5,786 nt of DNA from an uncultured Collinsella sp. (GTDB lineage: Bacteria > Actinomycetota > Coriobacteriia > Coriobacteriales > Coriobacteriaceae), in the NCBI GenBank assembly GCA_902478985.1, contig CABSNH010000106.1, positions 1-5,786 of the forward strand, read 5' to 3'. This document shows, piece after piece, positions 1 to 5,148 of the stretch. The translations under genes and the position numbers were made by a program. Each line of letters opens with the position of its first letter. The first letter of the stretch is position 1. The notes under the pieces are model-generated. The model did no database searches. It worked only from the letters and a program-made list of their open reading frames with translations, and was not told where the DNA came from.

Positions 1-17
1 CGCGGTCCCCCTGTGCG

Positions 18-37
18 GGGCCTGACGACTCAGGCCC
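18..37. repeat. Short perfect hairpin near the window edge
   Basis: GGGCCTGA (18-25) and TCAGGCCC (30-37) form a perfect 8-bp stem around the 4-nt loop CGAC. No T-run follows on either strand, so a factor-independent terminator is not well supported. It could be part of a terminator, a dispersed repeat or a chance palindrome in GC-rich DNA. The rest of 1-104 holds no recognisable gene: minus-strand frames below the histidine-kinase remnant give no ATPase-domain motif, and one frame stays open to the window edge without resembling anything known to me. Confidence 0.3.
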
Positions 38-104
38 TCACACCGGCGTGCCTCGTAATCAAACGCTTCCCGGATAATAATGCCCGTTGCGGGGATCGCA
101 CTGG

Positions 105-398
105 CTAGTCGCCGCCCATGTGCATGAGCATGTCGGCGATGCGAGTCGCCATCTCGTCCTCCACTGCACGGATGTTGGCGACCCAGGACGCAAGGCCGGC
201 CTAATCGGATGCCTCCGCTTCAAGCACGTCGCGGTTCGCGGTCACCGTCATGAGCGGGGTGACGAAGCCGTGCGAGGCGGTGCAAACGAACGCGCGCTCC
301 CGCTCCTCGACCTCCGCCGCCGGTCGCATGGCGCGTCCCGTTGCCGACCACGCCACGGTGAGCCCCCAAAACGCCGAAGCGATCGGCGTCACTCGCTT
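105..398 (-). pseudogene. Remnant of a sensor histidine kinase (end of TM2 plus HisKA dimerisation/phosphoacceptor region)
   Basis: Read on the minus strand in one frame, about 97 codons look like the centre of a membrane histidine kinase. A hydrophobic stretch (ASAFWGLTVAWS) leads into GRAMRPAAEVEERERAFV, the usual linker after the last transmembrane helix. Then comes ASHGFVTPLMTVTANRDVLEAE, here split by description: it matches the H-box pattern ASHE(L)(K/R)TPL, with the phosphoacceptor His codon at 270-272. The acidic residue that normally follows the His is Gly (267-269). An in-frame TAG at 201-203 interrupts the frame. Beyond it the same frame continues with WVANIRAVEDEMATRIADML, which fits the second HisKA helix, and stops at 105-107. 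The sensor domain, the first TM helix and the whole HATPase domain are missing. Homology starts almost exactly where the GyrI-like gene ends, suggesting a deletion or insertion junction near 400. The match is by motif pattern only. Confidence 0.6.
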
Positions 399-400
399 CG

Positions 401-1036
401 CTAAATCAACTTTATGGGATGACGGATCACGGTCTTGAGCTTCTCCGGCGCGCACTTGCGCGGGTCGGAGAGGTAAATCTCGTGATGCAGACGGGCTTCG
501 GAGAAGTCGGGGGCGTAGCCCCGTTCCGCCGCGAATGTGCGCATGGCGTCTATGGTCGCCGGCTCGTCGTCGTAAGGCCCGGTATGCATGCACTGAACGC
601 AAAGGCCCTCGTCGACCCTCAGCAGCTCGACCGCCGAGAAGTCCAGCTTCTTCTTGGCGGCAGCTTCCGAAACTGCCCAGTCGAAGTCCTCGCGAGTGAC
701 GAAATCGGGCAGACGGATGCACGAGATGAAGTTGAAGTCATCCTTCCGCGCATAATCAATCTCGCCATCGGTGCGGTCTTGCCACCAGAAGCCCTCGAGC
801 GGAGGCACGACGAAGTCGAAATAGCCTTCGATCTCTCGCGGGCCCTTCTTCGACATCTTGATGGTATAAGCGACGCCATAGAGCAGCGGCAACGCGTTCT
901 GGTACTCGCCGCCTTCGGCATTGGGATTGCCCTTGCCCCGCACGGCGACGTAGCTCATAGGCGGAACGGTTACGACGCTCGGCTTGCCGGACGGCCTGTA
1001 GAGCTCCCTGAACTCCTTCTTGAAATCGTATGCCAT
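401..1036 (-). CDS. GyrI-like small-molecule-binding domain protein (COG4832 type)
   Basis: This is a complete 211-aa soluble protein with no signal peptide or membrane helix. It resembles the stand-alone GyrI-like family: an N-terminal DFKKEFRELYRP segment, the strand TVPPMSYVAVRGKGNPN (about residues 23-39), YQNALPLLYGVAYTIKM (45-61), the aromatic EGFWW (81-85), and a C-terminal HHEIYLSDPRKCAPEKLKTVIRHP. The fold is that of SbmC/GyrI and of effector domains of multidrug-responsive regulators, but no DNA-binding domain is attached. Family members bind hydrophobic drug-like ligands, and some are reported to hydrolyse cyclopropane-bearing DNA alkylators. Which applies here cannot be read from the sequence. 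The ATG at 1034-1036 is preceded by a strong AGGGAGGT eight bases away. The gene lies downstream of guaA on the same strand but is separated by a hairpin, and it has its own candidate promoter with a LexA-like element. The stop codon abuts the kinase remnant. Confidence 0.85.
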   Translation of the reverse strand: MAYDFKKEFRELYRPSGKPSVVTVPPMSYVAVRGKGNPNAEGGEYQNALPLLYGVAYTIKMSKKGPREIEGYFDFVVPPLEGFWWQDRTDGEIDYARKDDFNFISCIRLPDFVTREDFDWAVSEAAAKKKLDFSAVELLRVDEGLCVQCMHTGPYDDEPATIDAMRTFAAERGYAPDFSEARLHHEIYLSDPRKCAPEKLKTVIRHPIKLI

Positions 1037-1044
1037 CGCAACAA

Positions 1045-1052
1045 ACCTCCCT
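1045..1052 (-). promoter_or_regulatory. Ribosome binding site of the GyrI-like gene
   Basis: AGGGAGGT on the minus strand lies 8 nt before the ATG at 1034-1036. It is a near-perfect anti-16S match and fixes the start of the GyrI-like protein. Confidence 0.85.
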
Positions 1053-1087
1053 GAGCTTGGGTTTCCGTCGATATCCGACCAAATATA

Positions 1088-1125
1088 GCAATGGGCGCGG
1101 CTCCGGAAGAGGCCGCGCCCATTGC
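1088..1125 (-). terminator. Strong hairpin after guaA, probable terminator
   Basis: GCAATGGGCGCGGC (1088-1101) and its exact reverse complement (1112-1125) make a 14-bp GC-rich stem around a 10-nt loop. It begins 32 nt beyond the guaA stop codon. On the minus strand the stem is followed by TATATTT rather than a clean U-run, so termination is likely but may be incomplete. The hairpin would insulate the GyrI-like gene from guaA transcription. On the plus strand the following sequence is AGGATATTATAAC and no convergent gene ends here, so the minus orientation is preferred. A transcript initiated at the candidate TATAAT just upstream would start inside this stem. Confidence 0.65.
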
Positions 1126-1130
1126 AGGAT

Positions 1131-1136
1131 ATTATA
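1131..1136 (-). promoter_or_regulatory. Candidate -10 (TATAAT) facing the GyrI-like gene
   Basis: The minus strand reads a consensus TATAAT at 1131-1136. At a 17-nt spacing the -35 hexamer would be AGAACA (1154-1159), a poor match, as expected of an activated or repressed promoter but also of no promoter. Initiation would fall near 1124, giving a leader of roughly 88 nt that begins with the 14-bp hairpin. An alternative TATATT lies at 1082-1087, closer to the gene, with only a weak -35 inside the hairpin loop. Confidence 0.35.
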
Positions 1137-1145
1137 ACACAGAAT

Positions 1146-1159
1146 CGAACGTCTGTTCT
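1146..1159. promoter_or_regulatory. LexA (SOS) box-like operator
   Basis: The sequence CGAACGTCTGTTCT contains GAAC-N4-GTTC, the core of the LexA/DinR box of Gram-positive bacteria and Actinobacteria. Longer arms, GAATCGAAC (1142-1150) and GTTCTATTC (1155-1163), pair with a single mismatch. The element overlaps the guaA stop codon (1158-1160) and covers the -35/spacer region of the candidate TATAAT at 1131-1136, where a repressor of the GyrI-like gene would act. E. coli sbmC/gyrI is a known SOS gene, so the pairing makes sense. The core is only eight defined bases, so a chance match is possible. Confidence 0.4.
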
Positions 1160-2756
1160 ATTCCCACTCGATGGTCGCGGGCGGCTTGGACGTGATGTCG
1201 TAGCACACGCGGTTGGCGCCGGGAACCTCGGCCACGATGCGGCCGGAGATGCGGGCCAGCACGTCGTAGGGCAGCTTGGCCCAGTCGGCGGTCATGGCAT
1301 CGCTGGACTCGACGGCGCGCAGGATAATCGGGCGCTGGTAGGTGCGCTCGTCGCCCATAACGCCGACGGACTTGATGTCGGGCAGGACCGCGAAATACTG
1401 CCAGCAGCTGTGCTCGGAGTTGCGCTCACCGGTCTGCTCAAACAGGCGCTGGTTGTAGGCATCGAGCTCCTCGCGCACGATAGCGTCGGCGTTCTTGAGG
1501 ATCTCGAGCTTCTCCTTGTCGACCGCGCCGATGATGCGGATGGCCAGACCCGGGCCCGGGAAAGGCTGGCGGAACACGATGTGACCCGGCAGGCCCAGTG
1601 CCAGACCAAGCGCGCGGACCTCGTCCTTAAAGAAGTGATCAAGCGGCTCAATGAGGTCGAAGTGTACGCCCTCGGGGAACGGGATCAGGTTGTGATGGCT
1701 CTTGATGGTGGCCGTCTTGCCGCCCGTCTTGCGAGCGCCGGACTCGATGATGTCGGGGTAGATGGTGCCCTGAGCCAGATACTTGACCGGCTTGCCATCG
1801 GTCTCGAGCTGCTGCGCCACGGCGAAGAACTCTTTCCAGAACTGCGTACCGATGATGCGGCGCTTCTCCTCGGGCTCGGTCACGCCGGCCAGAAGCTCGG
1901 CATAGCGATCCTCGGCGTGAACGTGAATAAAGTCGACGTCGAACTGCTTGGTGAAGACCTCCTCCACCTGCTCGGGCTCGCCCTTGCGCAGCAGACCGTG
2001 GTTGATGAACACGCAGGTCATCTGCTTGCCCACGGCGCGAGCGCCCAGCGCAGCCACGACGGAGGAGTCGACGCCGCCGGACAGGGCCAGAATCACGCGG
2101 TCGTCGCCGACCTTCTCGCGGAAGTCTGCCGTCATGGTCTCGACCAGGTTGTCCATGCTCCAGTTGGGCTCCAGGCCACAGATCTCAAACAGGAAGTTGC
2201 TCAGCAGCTGCTGACCGTACTCGGAGTGCTTGACCTCGGGGTGGAACTGCGTGGTGAAAATCTTGCGCTCGACGCACTCCATGGCGGCAACCGGGCACAC
2301 GTCGGTGCTGGCGGTAACGGTAAAGCCCTCGGGCACCTCGGAAACGGCGTCGCGGTGGCTCATCCACACGGTCTGCTCCATAGGCGTGGAGTTAAAGAGC
2401 TTGGCGCCGGCCGTGCGCGTGATGGTGGCGCGGCCGTACTCGCCCACCTCGGAGTGGCCGACCTTGCCGCCGAGCGTCACGGCCGTAATCTGATGGCCGT
2501 AGCAAAAGCCCAGGACGGGAAGGCCCAGGTCAAAGATGGCAGGATCGATGGACGGAGCGTCCTCGGCGTACACGGAGGCCGGGCCGCCGGAAAGGATGAG
2601 CGCAGAGGCATTCATCTCGCGAATCTCGTCGGCCGAGATGTCGCAGGGGACAATCTCGGAATACACGTTGAGGTCGCGGACGCGACGGGCAATGAGCTGA
2701 CCGTACTGCGCACCAAAGTCGAGTACGAGGACCTTTGCGGAAGCCTTTTGATCCAT
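1158..2756 (-). CDS. guaA: GMP synthase (glutamine-hydrolysing)
   Basis: This enzyme aminates XMP to GMP with glutamine and ATP, the last step of de novo guanine nucleotide synthesis, in the cytosol. The 532 residues match the usual length. The class I glutamine amidotransferase domain is N-terminal (about 8-195): DFGAQYGQ (13-20), nucleophile Cys85 in GFCYGHQ, and the catalytic His172/Glu174 in QFHPEVKHS. The ATP pyrophosphatase domain follows, with P-loop SGGVDSS (226-232), then LAQGTIYPDIIES, KSHHNL and RQPFPGPGLAIRI. It ends in the dimerisation domain with the typical terminus ATIEWE. The ATG at 2754-2756 is chosen because the conserved region starts directly after MDQKASAK and a purine-rich AGAGGGGG lies just upstream. 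A GTG at 2790-2792 would only add an unconserved 12-residue extension. All catalytic motifs are intact. It is transcribed divergently from the asparaginase gene and followed by a hairpin. Confidence 0.97.
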   Translation of the reverse strand: MDQKASAKVLVLDFGAQYGQLIARRVRDLNVYSEIVPCDISADEIREMNASALILSGGPASVYAEDAPSIDPAIFDLGLPVLGFCYGHQITAVTLGGKVGHSEVGEYGRATITRTAGAKLFNSTPMEQTVWMSHRDAVSEVPEGFTVTASTDVCPVAAMECVERKIFTTQFHPEVKHSEYGQQLLSNFLFEICGLEPNWSMDNLVETMTADFREKVGDDRVILALSGGVDSSVVAALGARAVGKQMTCVFINHGLLRKGEPEQVEEVFTKQFDVDFIHVHAEDRYAELLAGVTEPEEKRRIIGTQFWKEFFAVAQQLETDGKPVKYLAQGTIYPDIIESGARKTGGKTATIKSHHNLIPFPEGVHFDLIEPLDHFFKDEVRALGLALGLPGHIVFRQPFPGPGLAIRIIGAVDKEKLEILKNADAIVREELDAYNQRLFEQTGERNSEHSCWQYFAVLPDIKSVGVMGDERTYQRPIILRAVESSDAMTADWAKLPYDVLARISGRIVAEVPGANRVCYDITSKPPATIEWE

Positions 2757-2911
2757 GGTTCCCCCTCTTGTTGGCGGGGAGCCGGTGCCCACCCGCGTGA
2801 ATGAACGAAAATAACCTCCATAGTGTACACGTTATATGGGGTTTCTCGTCCCTCGCAGCCATCAGCGCACGGCAAACGCACGACCCGGGCCCCTATTTGA
2901 CAACAATTGAA

Positions 2912-2942
2912 GTATTACCAGACGTTACAGATGATGTAATAC
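2912..2942. repeat. Inverted repeat GTATTAC-N17-GTAATAC in the guaA/asparaginase intergenic region
   Basis: GTATTAC (2912-2918) and GTAATAC (2936-2942) are exact reverse complements separated by 17 bp, so the half-site centres are 24 bp apart. The right arm overlaps the proposed extended -10 of the asparaginase gene. The layout fits two half-sites of an operator, but no regulator is encoded next to it that could be assigned. A long-loop RNA hairpin is less likely. Confidence 0.35.
2932..2940 (+). promoter_or_regulatory. Candidate extended -10 promoter of the asparaginase gene
   Basis: TGATGTAAT provides a TGn motif followed by TGTAAT, a 5/6 match to TATAAT, with no good -35 at normal spacing. 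A perfect TTGACA (2897-2902) and a TTGAAG (2907-2912) lie upstream, but at spacings of 32 and 22 nt, too far for standard pairing. Initiation near 2947 would give a leader of about 77 nt. This is the most plausible start in the AT-rich part of the region, though other pairings cannot be excluded. Confidence 0.35.
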
Positions 2943-3023
2943 GTTTGAACATTGGACGCCCTGTGCCACAATACTGCCGGACGACTCCGCCTCTGGGGCG
3001 GCAAATACGATAGGAATACCAGC

Positions 3024-4037
3024 ATGAAGCGCATCCTTCTCATCGCCACGGGCGGCACCATCGCATCGACCGAGGACGGCAACGGCCTCTCCCCCGCCCT
3101 GACCGGTGAGGAGCTCGCCCAGAGCGTCCCCGAGATCTCGGGCCTCTGCGAGCTCGACGTCGTGCAGCCCATGAACATCGACAGCACCAATATGCGCCCC
3201 AGTGACTGGATGCGTATCCGCGACGTCGTCGTCGAGTGTTATGCCGACCACGACGGCTTCGTGATTCTGCACGGCACCGACACCATGAGCTACACCGCGG
3301 CAGCGCTTTCCTACCTGATTCAGGACAGCCCCAAGCCTATCGTGCTCACCGGCTCGCAAAAGCCCATGGGTAACCCCTTTACCGACGCCAAGCTCAACCT
3401 GTACCAGAGCCTGCTCTATGCGCTCGATGAGCATTCACACGACGTCTCGATTGTGTTTGGCGGCGTCGCCATTGCCGGCACGCGCGCCCGCAAGCAGCGC
3501 ACCATGAGCTTGAACGCGTTCATTAGCGTCAACTATCCGCCCATCGCCTATATCCGCAATGACCGCATCGTGCGCAACGGGCTTCACGGCACGCATCAGG
3601 GCGAAAACCCGGTGCGTTTCTACGACAGCATCGACCCGCGCGTGTTTGTCCTTAAGCTCACGCCCGGCGTAAATCCGGGCATCCTCGACGCCCTTGCCGA
3701 TAGCTACGACGCCGTGATTTTGGAGACCTTTGGCATTGGCGGTATCCCCGAGTTTGGTGAGTCGGGCGAGTCATTCCAAGAGGCAATTTTCCGCTGGGTC
3801 GATTCGGGCCGCACTGTCGTTATGACCACGCAGGTCCCCGAAGAGGGCCTCGATCTGGGCGTTTATGAGGTCGGCCGTGCTTACGCCGATCATCCGGGCA
3901 TTCTGCGCGGCGACGACATGACCACCGAGACGCTCGTGGCCAAGACCATGTGGGCACTTGGCCAGTCACGCGATGCCGCCGAGATCCAGCGCCTGTTCTA
4001 CAGCCAAGTCAACCACGACCGCATCCCGATGGCGTAA
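3024..4037 (+). CDS. ansA: Type I (cytoplasmic) L-asparaginase
   Basis: This enzyme hydrolyses L-asparagine to aspartate and ammonia. The 337-aa length and absence of a signal peptide fit the cytoplasmic type I enzymes rather than the periplasmic AnsB type. The first catalytic triad element is ATGGTIAS (8-15), with the nucleophile Thr12. A substrate-binding DSTNM lies at 53-57. The second element, HGTDTM (83-88), supplies Thr85 and Asp86. Lys157 in GTRARKQR occupies the position of the catalytic lysine. The small C-terminal domain contains LETFGIGGIPE. The ATG at 3024 starts directly at the conserved beta strand MKRILLIATGG and follows AGGA (3012-3015) at 8 nt. A TTG at 2952 would add 24 unconserved residues. 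It stands alone, divergent from guaA and converging on the regulator gene with 22 bp between stop codons and no clear terminator. The symbol follows family usage; a GatD-type amidotransferase subunit is unlikely at this length and without gatE. Confidence 0.92.
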   Translation: MKRILLIATGGTIASTEDGNGLSPALTGEELAQSVPEISGLCELDVVQPMNIDSTNMRPSDWMRIRDVVVECYADHDGFVILHGTDTMSYTAAALSYLIQDSPKPIVLTGSQKPMGNPFTDAKLNLYQSLLYALDEHSHDVSIVFGGVAIAGTRARKQRTMSLNAFISVNYPPIAYIRNDRIVRNGLHGTHQGENPVRFYDSIDPRVFVLKLTPGVNPGILDALADSYDAVILETFGIGGIPEFGESGESFQEAIFRWVDSGRTVVMTTQVPEEGLDLGVYEVGRAYADHPGILRGDDMTTETLVAKTMWALGQSRDAAEIQRLFYSQVNHDRIPMA

Positions 4038-4059
4038 TTCAGTTGTCGACGGGTATCCC

Positions 4060-4278
4060 CTATTCGATGCCCTCGAGAAGTTCTGACACCGTCATGCCGA
4101 GTGCGGGTGCGATCTTAAATAGAACCTTGAGCGTGAAATTTGCCGTCCCATCTTCGATTCGGTCGAGGTAGGGTCGGCTGATTCCTGTCGCCACACAAAA
4201 ATCAACCTTGGAGATACCAAGGTCTCTGCGTGTCTCTTCGACCCGCCTGCCAAGAATCTGTTTCGCACGTTCGTCCAT
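4060..4278 (-). CDS. Small XRE-family (Cro/CI-type) helix-turn-helix regulator
   Basis: A 72-aa protein consisting almost entirely of one HTH_3 domain. Helix 1 is RRVEETRRDLG (11-21), helix 2 KVDFCVATG (24-32), recognition helix SRPYLDRIEDG (34-44), then NFTLKVLFKIAPALGMTVSELLEG with the usual terminal helices. There is no ligand-binding or catalytic extension, so it probably acts as a dimeric repressor in the way of phage Cro or antitoxin-type regulators. The ATG at 4276-4278 has no convincing Shine-Dalgarno, which suggests weak translation. No other in-frame start fits. The gene is divergent from the 129-aa protein, and a perfect 24-bp palindrome lies about 30 bp upstream of its start, a likely binding site for this protein and hence autoregulation. 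Its 3' end converges closely on the asparaginase gene. Gene identity is firm; the target is inferred. Confidence 0.88.
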   Translation of the reverse strand: MDERAKQILGRRVEETRRDLGISKVDFCVATGISRPYLDRIEDGTANFTLKVLFKIAPALGMTVSELLEGIE

Positions 4279-4307
4279 GCAGCCGAGTTTGAAATGGAGC
4301 CGAACAT

Positions 4308-4331
4308 AAACGTAAACTATAGTTTACGTTT
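4308..4331. promoter_or_regulatory. Perfect 24-bp palindromic operator with overlapping divergent -10 elements
   Basis: The half-site AAACGTAAACTA (4308-4319) is followed immediately by its exact reverse complement (4320-4331). All 12 pairs match and there is no spacer. The centre reads TATAGT on the plus strand (4318-4323) and, by symmetry, TATAGT on the minus strand (4316-4321), each 5/6 to the -10 consensus. Starts predicted from these would give short leaders of about 25 nt for the 129-aa gene and about 31 nt for the regulator gene. The -35 regions are weak on both sides (TGGAGC at 4295-4300; TGTGTA on minus at 4339-4344). A dimer bound here would block both promoters at once. Confidence 0.75.
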
Positions 4332-4343
4332 TGCCGAATACAC

Positions 4344-4348
4344 AGGAG
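4344..4348 (+). promoter_or_regulatory. Ribosome binding site setting the start of the 129-aa protein
   Basis: AGGAG lies 6 nt before the ATG at 4355-4357. This favours that start over a TTG at 4331, which lies at the edge of the palindrome and has no Shine-Dalgarno. Confidence 0.75.
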
Positions 4349-4354
4349 TTTTCT

Positions 4355-4744
4355 ATGTCGGGTTCTTCGGTCCGCATGTACCGAGCCACGCTTCGCAAAA
4401 ACAGCGCACCGCCCAAGCTCGTCGTCGTTGAAGCAGAATGCCTTTCGCCCGATGAGCGCACAGCATTTGCATTGCTATCAAGTCGCGTCGCCGCCGTTCT
4501 GGCCCCTTGCCCGGCGCAAGGTGAACTTGCCATCCGATGCCAAGCGCACAGCTGCTCACTCAATCAGGCTGCCGTAATCGTAACCAGCCAACGCGGCCTG
4601 TCGCTCCTTTTGGAAGCCGGCATCGCGCTCGCCCTCCGCGGCGCCGGATACGAAAACGAGACCGCCGCCGACATGGTCTTTCAACCACGATCGAGCGGCG
4701 GCCTCGCAGCAGCCATCGAATATGCTTGCAGGCTCGTTGCCTAA
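4355..4744 (+). CDS. Hypothetical 129-aa protein divergent from the HTH regulator
   Basis: I do not recognise this family. The predicted protein is small, without a signal peptide or an obvious membrane helix, and appears alpha/beta: strands KLVVVEAECL (21-30), ELAIRCQAH (57-65) and AAVIVTSQ (72-79) alternate with helices DERTAFALLSSRVAAVL (33-49), GLSLLLEAGIALALRGAG (81-98) and GGLAAAIEYACRLV (115-128). It has five cysteines (29, 52, 62, 67, 125) plus His65 in a CQAHSC cluster, which could bind a metal or be coincidental. The start has a good RBS. The gene shares a palindromic promoter-operator with the XRE gene, so the regulator probably controls it. The stop codon is 9 bp from that of the convergent DUF1648-like gene, with no strong terminator. 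Toxin, effector or ligand-binding roles are all possible, and nothing in the sequence decides among them. Codon use resembles the surrounding genes. Confidence 0.7.
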   Translation: MSGSSVRMYRATLRKNSAPPKLVVVEAECLSPDERTAFALLSSRVAAVLAPCPAQGELAIRCQAHSCSLNQAAVIVTSQRGLSLLLEAGIALALRGAGYENETAADMVFQPRSSGGLAAAIEYACRLVA

Positions 4745-4753
4745 AGGCGCAAG

Positions 4754-5137
4754 CTAAAAGCCCAGGCCAAAGCCCATACCGGTAATCGCCGAATACATAA
4801 AGTAGACGTTGATTACGTTGAGAAACACACCCGTGATGCAGCCGTTTCGCAGGTAGCGCTCGCACACGATGCGCGCCATGGCGGCGGAGTCATCATTGTT
4901 TTTAGCCTGGCGTCCCGCCGTAAAGTACGTCGCCACGCTCAGCAGCAGATTGAGCACCGGCAACGCCAGCAGCTCGTAACTCTTGCCCCAGCGCGTCGCC
5001 TCGCCGGCGGCATTAAACTTCGTTGCCACCTCGGGACCAATGTTGGGGATAACACACGCTGCGACCACCAGCGGAATCACCGCAAGTACGAGCAGCGCAA
5101 TACCCATGTAGCCAGCTTTTTTGCCATATTTAAACAT
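4754..5137 (-). CDS. Small DUF1648-like (SdpI N-terminal type) membrane protein
   Basis: A 127-aa integral membrane protein with three predicted helices: about residues 11-31 (MGIALLVLAVIPLVVAACVI), 54-74 (YELLALPVLNLLLSVATYFTA) and 98-118 (GCITGVFLNVINVYFMYSAI). The loop between the first two, NIGPEVATKFNAAGEATRWGKS, has the pattern of DUF1648, where a short extracytoplasmic loop with a (H/F)N-x2-G-x3-RWG-(S/K) motif precedes a Pro-containing helix. In SdpI, the immunity protein of B. subtilis, this domain forms the N-terminal half; this protein lacks the remaining SdpI part. The ATG at 5135-5137 follows AAGGA (5146-5150) at 8 nt. That RBS overlaps the ychF stop codon, and only 11 nt separate the genes, so the two are probably cotranscribed and translationally coupled. 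Function is unknown; a bacteriocin-immunity or envelope-sensing role would be a guess. Confidence 0.8.
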   Translation of the reverse strand: MFKYGKKAGYMGIALLVLAVIPLVVAACVIPNIGPEVATKFNAAGEATRWGKSYELLALPVLNLLLSVATYFTAGRQAKNNDDSAAMARIVCERYLRNGCITGVFLNVINVYFMYSAITGMGFGLGF

Positions 5138-5148
5138 ATGCGTCGTCC

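Noticed and set aside
419..1054. A 211-codon plus-strand frame antisense to the GyrI-like gene
   Set aside because: It is the complement of a gene with a strong RBS and family motifs, and has no RBS or recognisable motif of its own.
2757..2792. Upstream GTG start for guaA adding 12 residues
   Set aside because: The extension is unconserved and would overlap the RBS-like AGAGGGGG. The ATG at 2756 fits the family start.
1122..2804. A 560-codon plus-strand open frame antisense to guaA
   Set aside because: It is the mirror of a high-GC coding strand. The opposite strand carries every GMP synthase motif, and the antisense translation is low-complexity and resembles nothing.
2757..2860. Purine riboswitch or clear promoter in the guaA leader
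   Set aside because: Some TATA-like strings occur (TATAAC on minus at 2831-2836, TACACT at 2822-2827, palindrome GTGTACAC at 2823-2830), but no convincing -35 and none of the conserved purine riboswitch core were seen.
2952..3023. Upstream TTG start for the asparaginase
   Set aside because: The added 24 residues are not hydrophobic enough for a signal peptide and precede the conserved first strand, and there is no Shine-Dalgarno.
4205..4223. 7-bp inverted repeat ACCTTGG/CCAAGGT with a 5-nt loop
   Set aside because: It lies inside the HTH coding sequence over residues needed for the fold, so it is most simply explained by codon content.
4331..4354. TTG start for the 129-aa protein
   Set aside because: It lies at the palindrome edge, at or near the predicted transcription start, and lacks an RBS. 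ATG 4355 has a good one.
4060..4744. Calling the XRE/129-aa pair a type II toxin-antitoxin system
   Set aside because: Classical pairs are usually co-directional and overlapping. This pair is divergent and the 129-aa protein shows no known toxin motif, so only a regulated pair is claimed.
4737..4755. Bidirectional terminator between the convergent 129-aa and DUF1648-like genes
   Set aside because: Only a 5-bp interrupted stem (TTGCC/GG-GCAA) is visible with no T-run, too weak to call.
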